Source of the DNA: Frankia sp. QA3
Lineage (GTDB): Bacteria > Actinomycetota > Actinomycetes > Frankiales > Frankiaceae
Length of the DNA: 64,000 bases
Reading direction: 5' to 3'
NCBI RefSeq assembly: GCF_000262465.1
Contig: NZ_CM001489.1
Coordinates: forward strand, 6,657,894 to 6,721,893
Part shown: piece by piece, positions 44,369 through 53,441 of the stretch
Position numbering within the stretch: position 1 is the stretch's first letter
Layout: each line of letters opens with the position of its first letter
The notes under the pieces: model-generated
The model's input: the letters and a program-made list of their open reading frames with translations, nothing else
Told to the model about the DNA's origin: nothing
The model's database searches: none
Made by a program: the position numbers and the translations under genes

Positions 44369-45763
44369 TCAGGCGGGGAGCGCCTCGGGTGACGGGCTGG
44401 CGGCGCGGGGGGCGGGCACCGGATCGGCGTCGACGCGGGCCCCGATCGAGCGGAGCTTGCCGATCGGGTCCTCGTATCCGCGCTCGAGGAACCGGGTCCC
44501 ACGGATGATGCTCGTCCCATCCGCGACCAGCGCGGCGAGCACGTAGGCGAAGCCTGCCCGCAGGTCGGGAATCGTGAGATCACCGCCGGTGAGGGGGGTC
44601 GGTCCGCTCACGACTGCCGAGTGCTCGAAGTCGCGGGCGGCGAACCGGCACGACTTCCCGCCGAGGCACAGCGTCGACAGCGCGATGTCGGCGCCCATCT
44701 CGGCGAGCTGGCGGGTGTACCCGAACCGGTCCTCGTAGATCGTCTCGTGGATGACCGAGGCTCCCCTGGCCTGGGTCAGCAGCACCACCAGCGGCTGCTG
44801 CCAGTCGGTCATGAACCCGGGGTGCACGTCGGTCTGCACATGGGCGGCGGTGAGCGGCCGGGCCCGGGAGAACGTCATGCCGCGCGGGGTCACCTCGAAC
44901 TCGCCGCCGAGCCGGCGCAGATGGTTCAGGAACGTCATCAGGTGCTCCTGCCGCGCGCCGATCACCTCCACCCGCCCGCCGGTGGCCACCGCGGCGGCCG
45001 CGAACGACGCCACCTCGATCCGGTCGTGGATGGGCGCGTGGGTGGCGCCGCGCAGCTCCGCCACGCCCTGGACCACGATCGTCCGGTCGGCCTCCACATC
45101 GACCAGGGCGCCCATCTGTTGCAGGAACAGGATGAGGTCGACGACCTCCGGTTCCACCGCCGCGTTGGAGATCACCGTCGTGCCCTGCGCGCGCACTGCG
45201 GCGAGCAGCAGGTTCTCGGTCGCGCCGACGCTCGGGAACGGCAGGGCGACGTGGGTGCCGCGCAGGCCGAGGGTCTTGACCTGAACGGAACGCACCTGTT
45301 CGACGATCTCCGCACCCATCGCCCGCAGCCCCGCGAGATGGAAGTCGACGGGTCGTTTCCCGATGCGGCACCCGCCTGGCAGGGGGATCACGGCCTCGCC
45401 CACGCGATGCAGTAGCGGACCCATCATGAGGATCGGGATGCGGTTCACCCCGGAATAGGCCTCGGACAGCGAGGCGTCGACGATCCGTTCGGTGGCGAGC
45501 CGCACCGTGTGCTCGTCGAGCCATTCCACCTGGGTGCCGAGCTCGGTCAGCATGCCCAGGACGACGTCGACCTCGGCGATCCGCGGGACTCGGGTCAGGG
45601 TGCACGGCTCTGGGGTGAGCAGAGTGGCGACGAGCAGCTTTGTGACCGAGTTCTTGGCGCCGGACGCCTCGACCGAGCCCCGCAGCGGAGCGCCGCCGCT
45701 GATGCGGTACCACCGGTGGTCCACGCCTCCCTGGGCGGCCACTGCAGCACTGTTCGCCCCCAC
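44369..45763 (-). CDS. murA: UDP-N-acetylglucosamine 1-carboxyvinyltransferase
   Basis: MurA transfers enolpyruvate to UDP-GlcNAc, the first committed step of peptidoglycan synthesis. The 464-residue protein has SGAKNSVTKLL near residue 34 (Lys37-Asn38), the catalytic Cys132 (PLPGGCRIGKRPVDFHLAGLRAMGA), and the region DVHPGFMTDWQQP that carries the conserved Asp. The Cys makes it sensitive in principle to fosfomycin (Asp in mycobacterial MurA gives resistance). The C-terminus has an extra Pro/Ala-rich tail of about 25 residues. GTG 45763 has GGGAGG upstream. It lies downstream of thiD. Confidence 0.95.
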   Translation of the reverse strand: MGANSAAVAAQGGVDHRWYRISGGAPLRGSVEASGAKNSVTKLLVATLLTPEPCTLTRVPRIAEVDVVLGMLTELGTQVEWLDEHTVRLATERIVDASLSEAYSGVNRIPILMMGPLLHRVGEAVIPLPGGCRIGKRPVDFHLAGLRAMGAEIVEQVRSVQVKTLGLRGTHVALPFPSVGATENLLLAAVRAQGTTVISNAAVEPEVVDLILFLQQMGALVDVEADRTIVVQGVAELRGATHAPIHDRIEVASFAAAAVATGGRVEVIGARQEHLMTFLNHLRRLGGEFEVTPRGMTFSRARPLTAAHVQTDVHPGFMTDWQQPLVVLLTQARGASVIHETIYEDRFGYTRQLAEMGADIALSTLCLGGKSCRFAARDFEHSAVVSGPTPLTGGDLTIPDLRAGFAYVLAALVADGTSIIRGTRFLERGYEDPIGKLRSIGARVDADPVPAPRAASPSPEALPA

Positions 45764-45864
45764 GGGCTACCTCCCACGGCGATGATGCGGATGCGTCAGG
45801 TCACATGCGGCGGGGCGATTGAACCAGACGTTCCCCGGGCTGGCTCGGCCCGGATCACTGGTGG

Positions 45865-46728
45865 CTACCTGCGGTGACGATATCCGTGATCTACCGGGCC
45901 GATCCCCGCTCCAAGTGGAAAACCGGCCGCCAGGGCGCCACTGACGTAATCCTTCGCGGCCCGAACGGCCTGCGTCGGCGAGTCGCCCCGGGCCAGCCTG
46001 GAGGCGATCGCGGAGGCCAGTGTGCAGCCGGTGCCGTGGGTGTGTCGCCGGTCCAGCCGGCGGCTGCGCAGGAGGATCTCCGTGGAGCCGTCGGTCAGCA
46101 GATCGATCGCGTCGCCGGGCAGGTGACCTCCCTTGACCAGCACCCAGCGCGGCCCCAGCGCGAGCATCGCCGCAGCGGCGCGGGGCAGGTCGGCGGCGTC
46201 CCGCACGGTCACCCCGGTCAGCAGGCGGACCTCGTCGAGGTTCGGGGTCGCGATGGTCGCGCGCGGCATGAGCTCCCGGCGGACAACGTCGACCGCGTCC
46301 GGCGCGAGCAGCGGGTCGCCGTGCTTCGACACGCCCACCGGATCGACCACCACCGGTGCGTCGACGCGGTCCAGCTCCGTGGCGACCAGGGCGACGAGGG
46401 CGGCCGAGGAGAGCATGCCGGTCTTGACCGCGTCGACCCCGATGTCGTCCACCACCGCCCTGATCTGGGCACGGACCGCGTCGGACGGCAGATCCCACAC
46501 GCCGTGGACGCCCAGCGAGTTCTGCGCCGTCACGGCGACGATGGCGCTCATCCCGTGGACGCCGAACGCGAGCATCGTCTTGAGATCAGCCTGAATCCCC
46601 GCTCCGCCGCCCGAATCGGAGCCCGCGATGGTCAGCACGCGCGGCGGCGCCGCGGCCGGGGGTGCGGCGGTGGGAGGGGACTCGCTCACGGGACGCTCCG
46701 AACCTTCATGTGTCTCCTCGAGCTTCAC
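45865..46728 (-). CDS. thiD: hydroxymethylpyrimidine (phosphate) kinase
   Basis: ThiD phosphorylates HMP and HMP-P in thiamine synthesis. The 287-residue protein has the ribokinase-like opening RVLTIAGSDSGGGAGIQADLKTMLAFGVHGMSAIVAVTAQNS, VKTGMLSSAALV, VVDPVGVSKHG, and the catalytic loop HTHGTGCTLASAIASRLARG. The start is uncertain: GTG 46728 gives a 28-residue Ala/Pro-rich extension before the conserved part, and an internal GTG (VSESPP) would be closer to family length. It is upstream of murA on the same strand, about 100 bp apart. Confidence 0.92.
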   Translation of the reverse strand: MKLEETHEGSERPVSESPPTAAPPAAAPPRVLTIAGSDSGGGAGIQADLKTMLAFGVHGMSAIVAVTAQNSLGVHGVWDLPSDAVRAQIRAVVDDIGVDAVKTGMLSSAALVALVATELDRVDAPVVVDPVGVSKHGDPLLAPDAVDVVRRELMPRATIATPNLDEVRLLTGVTVRDAADLPRAAAAMLALGPRWVLVKGGHLPGDAIDLLTDGSTEILLRSRRLDRRHTHGTGCTLASAIASRLARGDSPTQAVRAAKDYVSGALAAGFPLGAGIGPVDHGYRHRR

Positions 46729-46957
46729 TATCCGTAGCGAGAATCGTGGTTGCCATCACAATCGGGTACGAGACCGGGGCGCCGCACCCCAGGATTGGGG
46801 ACCGGATGAGCGTGCGGGGGGCGTCGACCGGCGCCCGTCGGTCGAGTCGAAGAAATTCCTCGGCCTCAGAGGCTCTCATCCGGCCCGTTTGCCTGTTACC
46901 TTCTGTCGGCCCGTAGTTCTGCTCGACGGGCTGTTGACGTCCGACGAGGGAGCGTCT

Positions 46958-47191
46958 GTGGTCCACGCGTACATCCTTATCCAGACCGAGGTCGGCAAGT
47001 CCGCGTCGGTTGCCAAGGAGATCGAGCAGATCCCCGGGGTCACCCAGGCAGAGGACGTGACCGGTCCCTACGACGTCATCGTGCGTGCCGAGGCACCCAC
47101 AGTGGACGATCTCGGCAAGATGGTCATGTCGAGGGTGCAGTCGGTCGACGGCATCACCCGAACGCTGACCTGCCCGGTCGTCCATTTCTGA
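46958..47191 (+). CDS. stand-alone RAM (Lrp/AsnC ligand-binding) domain protein
   Basis: A 77-residue protein that is only the effector domain of Lrp/AsnC regulators, without a DNA-binding part: VHAYILIQTEVGKSASVAKEIEQIPGVTQAEDVTGPYDVIVRAEAPTVDD. Such small proteins form dimers or octamers that bind amino acids and modulate full-length Lrp proteins. GTG 46958 has GAGGGAG upstream. It is divergent from thiD and followed by the DUF3515 gene, an order common in actinobacteria. Confidence 0.9.
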   Translation: MVHAYILIQTEVGKSASVAKEIEQIPGVTQAEDVTGPYDVIVRAEAPTVDDLGKMVMSRVQSVDGITRTLTCPVVHF

Positions 47192-47370
47192 GCGCTGCGG
47201 GCTCGTGCCCCGGTAGGGGTGGCGGGCGCGCGGCGCTCCGTTCGCCGATCGCTCGAGGATGCGGGCGGGGGTCGCGTGCCGGCTCCCACCGCCGGTCGGC
47301 AGCGGTTGTGGGCCATGGAGGGACGACGCCCGCCCGGTGGGCGGCCCCCTGCGACGGCCACAATCGGAAT

Positions 47371-47402
47371 ATGACAGCAGTGGGTCGTGACAGCAGTGGG
47401 TC
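47371..47402 (+). repeat. 16-bp duplication that copies a start codon
   Basis: ATGACAGCAGTGGGTC (47371-47386) is followed at once by GTGACAGCAGTGGGTC (47387-47402) and then GTGACG. The unit is not a multiple of three, so the first ATG opens only an 11-codon frame while the second copy opens the DUF3515 frame. Confidence 0.9.
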
Positions 47403-48034
47403 GTGACGAGCAGGGCCAGCGCCTGCCCGCCGTCCGACGGTTGGGGCGGCTCGCGCCAACTCGGCGGGTCGATAGCGGGCGGGCCGACCTCGGGCGGGTC
47501 GGCCCGTGGAGGGCCGGTTGGCGGGCGTTGACCCGGCTTTCGGTCTTGGCGTCGCGCCGGGTGGCCGTCAGACTCATCGTCTCCGGCACCGTGGGATGCC
47601 TGCTGGTGACGGCCTGTGGTGGGCCCGGACCGGTCCGATTGACCAACGTCCCGGTGCCGGCGCCGTCCGACCGTGCGTCCTGCGCCGCGCTCATCGGGGC
47701 GTTGCCGTCCTCGCTCGGCGACGATCTCGACCGGCGCCGACTCGATCCGCCGTGGGACAGCGCGGCGGCCTACGGCCGGGGACCGATCGTTCTCACCTGC
47801 GGAGCCTCGGGTGTGCCGGCGAGCTATCGGCCGGTCTCGATCCTGTCGGAGGTCGATGACGTCGGGTGGTTCGCGGAGAAGCTCGGGGAGACCGTGCGGT
47901 ACTCGACTCCGACCCGCTCGCCCCACGTCATGCTCACCCTGCCGGTCTCCGCCTCGACCGACGTGCAACCCTTCGACATCCTCGTCTCCGTCGGCCCGGC
48001 GGTGCGGGCTCACAGCGCGTCGACGACGCCCTGA
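47387..48034 (+). CDS. DUF3515 lipoprotein
   Basis: Up to 215 residues. A hydrophobic segment ends in the lipobox VTAC (Cys77 counted from GTG 47387; CLLVTACGG), followed by the DUF3515 domain: SCAALIGALPSSLGDDLDRRRLDPPWDSAAAYGRGPIVLTCG. The role of the family is unknown; it is a predicted membrane-anchored outer-face protein of actinobacteria, typically between the Lrp-type gene and ddl or thiL. A 60-residue basic stretch before the signal is too long, so TTG 47546 or GTG 47561 may be the true start, which would make the duplicated start codon upstream irrelevant for this protein. Confidence 0.82.
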   Translation: MTAVGRDEQGQRLPAVRRLGRLAPTRRVDSGRADLGRVGPWRAGWRALTRLSVLASRRVAVRLIVSGTVGCLLVTACGGPGPVRLTNVPVPAPSDRASCAALIGALPSSLGDDLDRRRLDPPWDSAAAYGRGPIVLTCGASGVPASYRPVSILSEVDDVGWFAEKLGETVRYSTPTRSPHVMLTLPVSASTDVQPFDILVSVGPAVRAHSASTTP

Positions 48035-48164
48035 GGGCGGACCACGGCGCCTGCGGCTCTCTCACGCAGGCGGTGGGACGGGTCGGCGTCGCCGGCCTGG
48101 TCCAACCGCCGGCCTGCTCCAACCGCCGGCTCGACCGGGCCCGCCCGGATTGTCGGCCCGGTGG

Positions 48165-49280
48165 TCAGCGCAACCCGGCGCCGTCACGCAGGGCGAGCCG
48201 CACGAGCCGGTCGACCAGCTGCGGATAGGTGATCCCGCTCGCCTCCCACATCCGGGGGAACATCGACATCGGGGTGAATCCCGGCATCGTGTTGACCTCG
48301 TTGACGACCACCTGATCCTCGGGGGTGACGAACACGTCGACGCGCGCGAGTCCGGCGCAGTCGAGAGCCTCGAACGCCGCCACCGCCACCTGCTGCACCC
48401 GGGCCAGCGCCGCGGGGGACAGCCGCGCAGGGATGTCGAAGCGTGTCTGGTCGGAGACGTACTTCGCTTCGAAGTCGTAGAAGCCGGCTGACGAGGTGAC
48501 GGTGATCTCGGCCGGGACGCTGGCCTGCGCGCCGGGCCCGTCCAGCCGGCCGAGTACCCCGCACTCGATCTCACGTCCCGTGATCGCCGACTCGACGAGC
48601 ACCTTGGGATCGTTCGCCCGGGCGGTCTTGACCGCCGTGTCCAGATCAGCCCAGGCGTCGACCCGGCTGATCCCAATGCTGGATCCACCGCGAGCCGGCT
48701 TGACGAAGACCGGCAGGCCCAGGCGTTCCTGGTCGGCCTCGGACAGGGTCTGGCCGGCCCGCAGCACGGCGTACGGGCCGACGGGCAGGCCCGCGGCCCG
48801 CAGCATGGACTTCATGTGCTGCTTGTCCATGGCGGCCGCACTGGCGAAGACACCCGAGCCGACGTAGGGCACCCCCGCCATCTCGAGGAGGCCCTGTACG
48901 GTCCCATCCTCCCCGAAGGGGCCATGCAGGAGCGGGAAGACCACATCGATGTCCCCATCGATGTCCCCGAGCGGGCCGTGGATGGCCTCCGTGGCATCGC
49001 GGGGGAGCAGATGTGACGCGGTCGGGTCCGGGGCAAGCACGACACTCGTCCCCCAGGACGCCGTGACCGAGGGGAGTTCCCCGCCCGCTGACGCAAGGGC
49101 ATCCGCTCCAGGCAGGACGACCCAGCGTCCCGACGGGTCGATGCCGACCAGGACGACGTCGTAGACGTCGGGGTCGAGCGCGCGCAGCACGCCGCCGGCG
49201 GACACGCAGGAGATCGCGTGCTCCGTGCTGCGGCCACCGAACAGGAGGGCGAGTCGAATCCGACGCCTGGTGCCTGCCAT
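48165..49280 (-). CDS. ddl: D-alanine--D-alanine ligase
   Basis: Ddl joins two D-Ala for peptidoglycan with ATP. The 371-residue protein has the N-terminal RLALLFGGRSTEHAISCVSAGGVL, PLLHGPFGEDGTVQGLLEMAGVPYVGSGV, the ATP-grasp core (VFVKPARGGSSIGISRV, LVESAITGREIECGVLG) and the metal site VNEVNTMPGFTPMSMFPRMWEASG. The start is ATG 49280. A short internal duplication (GDIDGDID, about residue 105-112) comes from a 12-bp repeat. It is convergent with the DUF3515 gene. Confidence 0.97.
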   Translation of the reverse strand: MAGTRRRIRLALLFGGRSTEHAISCVSAGGVLRALDPDVYDVVLVGIDPSGRWVVLPGADALASAGGELPSVTASWGTSVVLAPDPTASHLLPRDATEAIHGPLGDIDGDIDVVFPLLHGPFGEDGTVQGLLEMAGVPYVGSGVFASAAAMDKQHMKSMLRAAGLPVGPYAVLRAGQTLSEADQERLGLPVFVKPARGGSSIGISRVDAWADLDTAVKTARANDPKVLVESAITGREIECGVLGRLDGPGAQASVPAEITVTSSAGFYDFEAKYVSDQTRFDIPARLSPAALARVQQVAVAAFEALDCAGLARVDVFVTPEDQVVVNEVNTMPGFTPMSMFPRMWEASGITYPQLVDRLVRLALRDGAGLR

Positions 49281-49477
49281 GCCGGGACACTAACGGATCG
49301 GCGCCGAGGTCCGGGGCCGTACCCGGCGACGGCGGCTGGTGCCGTCGCCGTGCCGGGTCGGCTGCGCTGGTGCCGGCCAGGCCGGTGACCCACCGGCTAC
49401 CGGCTGACGACCGGCTGACGACCTGCGACGACCGGCCGCTGACAGGCACTGGCGCGGAGTGGTCGGGACGGCGGTGC

Positions 49478-50279
49478 ATGATCGAATACATGTTCGATCC
49501 AACGTTGGGGGCCGACAAGACCTCCCGGGCCGGCGTGCCCCCGTCCGCCGAAGGCCAGGGGCCAGGCTCGGCCGGTCGAGAACAGGGTGCTGGCGCGCGG
49601 AGCACGGGCGAGCTGCCCCGGCTTCAGGGCCGCGGTGACCAGGTCGGTTCTCGCCGTCGATCCGGACGGGGCCGACCGCCGGCGGCGGCGGCGGCGGGAG
49701 CGTGACCGCCATGTTCGCACCCGTGCCTTGGAGGACGGGATGGGGGAACTGTCGGCGGTGCTGCCTGCGGATCGTATGGTCGCCGTCTATCGGCGCATCG
49801 ATGCGCTGGCCCGGGACGCCGGGGGAGCGGACGACGGGCGCAGCATCGGTGAGCGTCGGGCCGACGTGCTGGTCGATTTGGTGATGGGCAAGCGATACGG
49901 CACGACCGACACCGAGGTGTCGGTCGTGATGTCCCTGCCGACGTTCATGGGTCTCTCGACCGCGCCGGGCGAGCTCGAAGGGTACGGTCCGATCCCGGCC
50001 GAGCTGGCCCGCTTTGCCTGCGCGAGGGTCAGGACCTGCGTGTTCCCCGGATGCTCCAGGCCGGCACGAGACTGTGACTTGGATCATACAAAGCCCTATG
50101 CGGACGGCGGAGAGACCCGAGTCGACAACACGGATCCGCTGTGCCGCCATCACCACCGGTTGAAGCACGCCGGCAGCTGGACACTGAGCCAGCCGGTGCC
50201 CGGCCACCATGTCTGGACGAGCCAGACCGGCTATCAGTTCGTCACCGAACCCCAGCCCTACCTCGACGAGCAGGTGTAG
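49478..50279 (+). pseudogene. decayed DUF222/HNH endonuclease (13E12 type)
   Basis: The C-terminal HNH domain is intact in sequence (CVFPGCSRPARDCDLDHTKPYADGG...CRHHHRLKHAGSWTL), and a DUF222 segment (AVDPDGADRRRRRRRERDRHVRTRALEDGMGELSAVLPADRMVAVYRRIDALAR) precedes it. Typical 13E12-family members are over 400 residues; here about 35 residues between DUF222 and HNH are missing (GPIPAELARFA runs straight into CARVRTC), and the likely N-terminus (ATG 49478, MIEYMFDP) lies in another frame, implying a frameshift near 49600. The readable frame with a GTG at 49587 gives 230 residues. It is probably non-functional, though a short HNH protein could still be made. Confidence 0.7.
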
Positions 50280-50285
50280 AGCGGG

Positions 50286-50474
50286 TCAGGCGCGGGCGAC
50301 CTTGCCCGCCTTGATGCAGGAGGTGCAGACGTTCAGCCGCCGACGGGTGCCACCCACGATGGCACGGACCGTCTGGATGTTCGGATTCCAACGACGGCGA
50401 GTGCGTCGGTGGGAGTGGGAGACCGACATACCGAAGCCCGGTCCCTTGCCGCAGACGTCGCACACCGAAGACAC
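50286..50474 (-). CDS. rpmB: ribosomal protein bL28
   Basis: A 62-residue L28 with the zinc-type cysteines C-x2-C near the N-terminus (VCDVCGKGPGFG) and C-x2-C near the end (LNVCTSCIKAGK), and the core SVSHSHRRTRRRWNPNIQ. GTG 50474 is chosen for GGAG about nine bases upstream and for family length. It is divergent from recG, as in many actinobacteria. The cysteine-bearing form suggests that a Zn-free paralogue may exist elsewhere. Confidence 0.93.
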   Translation of the reverse strand: MSSVCDVCGKGPGFGMSVSHSHRRTRRRWNPNIQTVRAIVGGTRRRLNVCTSCIKAGKVARA

Positions 50475-50694
50475 GAAAAACACTCCGTCGAAGTAGTAAT
50501 GGTCCCGGTGCCATGCCCGGGACGTCGGGCGGTCAGGACCGCGATCGTACTCATCCCATGAGCCTGATGGCCTGATCGGGAGAACTCGCGCAGCAGAGAC
50601 CAGCTTGAGGTTACCCCAGGCGTTGTGGTCCCGGCCGTGGGGCACGAGGCGATCGAGCTCGGCGCTGTCGGTGGTTCGGTGCACTATCTGGGGT

Positions 50695-52872
50695 GTGGTC
50701 GACCTCGACACGCCCCTGAAGTCACTCCTCGGTCCGCGCGCCGCCACCCTGCTGGCGGAGGGCCTTGAGCTGCACGTGGTCGGTGACCTCCTGGCGCACC
50801 TGCCCCGCCGGTATCACGAACGGGGCGAACTGACGGATCTCGCCGATCTGGTCGTCGGTGACACGGTCACGGTCCAGGCGCGGGTGGAGAAGACCGAGCG
50901 CCGACCGATGCGGGGCAGCCGCCGGTCGATGCTGCAAGTCACCGTGACAGACGGCACCCATCCACTGGCCCTGACCTTCTTCAACCAGAGCTGGCGGGAA
51001 CGCGACCTCCGCCCCGGGACGACAGCGTTGTTCGCCGGGAAGGTCGACGAGTACCTCGGTCGCCGGCAGCTGACCAACCCTGAGGTCCAGCTGCTGGAGT
51101 CGGAGGTGGAGGGCGACGTCACCGGCCCGCTGTTCGCAAACGCGCTGGTACCGATCTACCCCGCCGCCGCCAAGGTGCCGAGCTGGACCTTGGCCAGATG
51201 CGTCCGCCTGGTCCTGGACTCCCTCGGCCCCCTCGAGGACCCGTTGCCGGAGGACCTGCGTCGGCGGCATCGACTGTCCACGCTCGCCGAGGCTTACCGG
51301 CTGGTGCATCGACCTGCCGACCGCGGCGAGGTTGCCTCGGGGCGCAAGCGCCTCACCTGGGACGAGGCCCTGGTCCTCCAGGTGGCGCTGGCGCGCCGCC
51401 GCCGCGAGGTGGAAGCGCTGGCGACGACCGCCCGTAGCGCCAGGCCGGACGGCCTGCTCGCCGCGTTCGACGCCGCGCTGCCCTTCCCCCTTACGACGGG
51501 CCAGTGTGAAGTGGGTGCCACCATCGCGGCGGAGATCGGGCGTCCGGTGCCTATGCACCGCCTCCTGCAGGGCGAGGTCGGGTCGGGCAAGACGGTCGTC
51601 GCGCTGCGGGCGATGCTCATCGTGGTCGATGCGGGTGGCCAGGCTGTGCTCCTCGCCCCGACTGAGACGCTCGCCGCCCAGCATTGCCGGAGCCTGCGGG
51701 AGATGCTCGGCGATCTGGCGCGCTCCGGCGAGCTCGGCGCCGACGAGCGGGCGACCCGGGTGACCCTGGTCACTGGTTCGATGGGAGCCCGCGCTCGGCG
51801 GGAGGCGTTGGCGGACATCGCGGAAGGCTCGGCCGGCCTGATCGTCGGGACCCATGCCCTGCTGCACGAAGGAGTCGTCTTCGCGGACCTCGGGCTGATC
51901 ATCGTTGACGAGCAGCACCGTTTCGGTGTCGAACAGCGCGACGCGCTGCGGGCGCGGGGCCGGCGTCCACCGCACCTGCTCGTCATGACGGCGACCCCGA
52001 TCCCGCGGACCGTGGCCATGACGGTCTTCGGAGATCTCGAGGTCTCCGAACTCACCGAGTTGCCGAGCGGCCGTTCCCCGGTCGCGACGTTCGTCGTTCC
52101 CGCGGCCGTGCGCTCGTGGGCCGATCGGATGTGGGGCCGGATCCGTGACGAGGTCGCGGCCGGTCACCAGGCATACGTGGTGTGCCCCCGTATCGGCGGG
52201 GAGAGCGTGGAGGACGATCCCGGTGCGCTGTCGGACGAGGCAGAGGGGCGTGCGGGACGTCCGGCGGCAACGGTGACGGACGTGCTGCCGCAGCTGGTGG
52301 ACGGTGAACTCGCCGGGCTGCGGGTGGAGTCGCTGCACGGTCGCCTCCCATCGGCGCAGCGGGAGGCCACGATGAACCGCTTCGCCCAGGGACAGATCGA
52401 CGTGCTGGTGGCGACCACCGTCATCGAAGTCGGGGTGAATGTGCCGAATGCGACGGTGATGGTGGTTCTCGATGCGGATCGGTTCGGCGTGTCGCAGCTG
52501 CATCAGCTGCGGGGACGGGTGGGACGCGGCACCGCACCCGGGTGGTGTCTGTTGCACACGGCGGCGGACCAGGGAACGCCAGCCTGGGACAGACTGGGAG
52601 CGGTCGCCGCGACCAACGACGGAGCCGAGCTCGCCCGACTCGATCTGGCCCAGCGCCGTGAGGGGGACGTACTCGGTGCGGCCCAGTCCGGGGGACGCAG
52701 ATCCCTGAAGTTGCTGGCGCTCATGAGGGACGAGGAGCTGATCCGGGAGGCTCGTACCGAGGCCACCCGGTTGGTCGATGCCGATCCCGAACTGGATCGG
52801 CATCCCGCCTTGCGGCGCCTGCTTGCTGCGGCACTCGATGATGCCAGTGCGGCCTTTCTCGAGAAGGGATGA
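50695..52872 (+). CDS. recG: ATP-dependent DNA helicase RecG
   Basis: RecG reverses stalled forks and branch-migrates junctions. The 725-residue protein has the N-terminal wedge/OB domain (DTVTVQARVEKTERRPM...LTVTDGT-like), Walker A (QGEVGSGKTVVALRAM), DEQHRFGVEQRD as Walker B, TATPIPRT, and the C-terminal helicase motifs (VESLHGRLPSAQREATMNRFAQGQIDVLVATTVIEVGVNVPNA, HQLRGRVGRG). GTG 50695 starts the family homology; a leaderless transcript is possible since no ribosome site is seen. The TGA overlaps the rsmD start. Confidence 0.96.
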   Translation: MVDLDTPLKSLLGPRAATLLAEGLELHVVGDLLAHLPRRYHERGELTDLADLVVGDTVTVQARVEKTERRPMRGSRRSMLQVTVTDGTHPLALTFFNQSWRERDLRPGTTALFAGKVDEYLGRRQLTNPEVQLLESEVEGDVTGPLFANALVPIYPAAAKVPSWTLARCVRLVLDSLGPLEDPLPEDLRRRHRLSTLAEAYRLVHRPADRGEVASGRKRLTWDEALVLQVALARRRREVEALATTARSARPDGLLAAFDAALPFPLTTGQCEVGATIAAEIGRPVPMHRLLQGEVGSGKTVVALRAMLIVVDAGGQAVLLAPTETLAAQHCRSLREMLGDLARSGELGADERATRVTLVTGSMGARARREALADIAEGSAGLIVGTHALLHEGVVFADLGLIIVDEQHRFGVEQRDALRARGRRPPHLLVMTATPIPRTVAMTVFGDLEVSELTELPSGRSPVATFVVPAAVRSWADRMWGRIRDEVAAGHQAYVVCPRIGGESVEDDPGALSDEAEGRAGRPAATVTDVLPQLVDGELAGLRVESLHGRLPSAQREATMNRFAQGQIDVLVATTVIEVGVNVPNATVMVVLDADRFGVSQLHQLRGRVGRGTAPGWCLLHTAADQGTPAWDRLGAVAATNDGAELARLDLAQRREGDVLGAAQSGGRRSLKLLALMRDEELIREARTEATRLVDADPELDRHPALRRLLAAALDDASAAFLEKG

Positions 52873-53441
52873 TCAGCGCCTCGATGACGCGCATTATCGG
52901 TGGGACCGCAGGTGGTCGACAGCTCTTCGTCCCCACGGGCCGATCCACCCGGCCGACGTCGGATCGCGCCCGCGAGGGTTTGTTCAACACGTTGTCGACG
53001 TGCGTTGATCTGCCAGGTGCCCGGGTCGCGGACCTCTACGCGGGTTCGGGCGCGGTGGGTCTGGAGGCGTTGTCCCGCGGTGCGTCGCACGCGCTTCTCG
53101 TCGACCATGATCCGGCGGCGGTCCGGGCGCTGCGGCGGAACGTGGCTGCCCTGGGGCTCTCGGGAGCCGAGATCTTGCAGGCCCCGGTGTCGCGTGTGGT
53201 GCAGAACACTTCGGGGGATCCCTATCATGTGATGTTTCTCGATCCGCCATACGCGATGAGCGACCTTGAGCTCGGCGAAGTGCTGGCAAAGCTCCAGAGT
53301 GGCGCATGGCTGACTGCGGACGGTGTCTGTGTTGTGGAAAGGTCCCATCGGTCGGGTCCGGTTGCGTGGCCAGATGGGTTGTGTGCGCTGCGTGACCGGA
53401 GGTACGGAGAGGGTGTTCTCTGGTACGGTATTCGATCATGA
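52869..53441 (+). CDS. rsmD: 16S rRNA (guanine(966)-N2)-methyltransferase
   Basis: RsmD methylates G966 of 16S rRNA with SAM. The 190-residue protein shows RIIGGTAGGRQL, RPTSDRAREGLFNTL, the SAM motif VADLYAGSGAVGLEALSRGA and the catalytic DPPY (VMFLDPPYAM). ATG 52869 overlaps the recG stop (ATGA). An internal ATG at 52884 (MTRIIGG) is an alternative. It overlaps coaD by four bases, so recG-rsmD-coaD are probably coupled. Confidence 0.95.
   Translation: MISASMTRIIGGTAGGRQLFVPTGRSTRPTSDRAREGLFNTLSTCVDLPGARVADLYAGSGAVGLEALSRGASHALLVDHDPAAVRALRRNVAALGLSGAEILQAPVSRVVQNTSGDPYHVMFLDPPYAMSDLELGEVLAKLQSGAWLTADGVCVVERSHRSGPVAWPDGLCALRDRRYGEGVLWYGIRS

Noticed and set aside
49587..50279. Functional HNH homing-type endonuclease or toxin
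   Set aside because: Internal deletion and N-terminal frameshift relative to the DUF222/HNH family make a decayed copy more likely; no inverted repeats or partner gene mark a mobile element.
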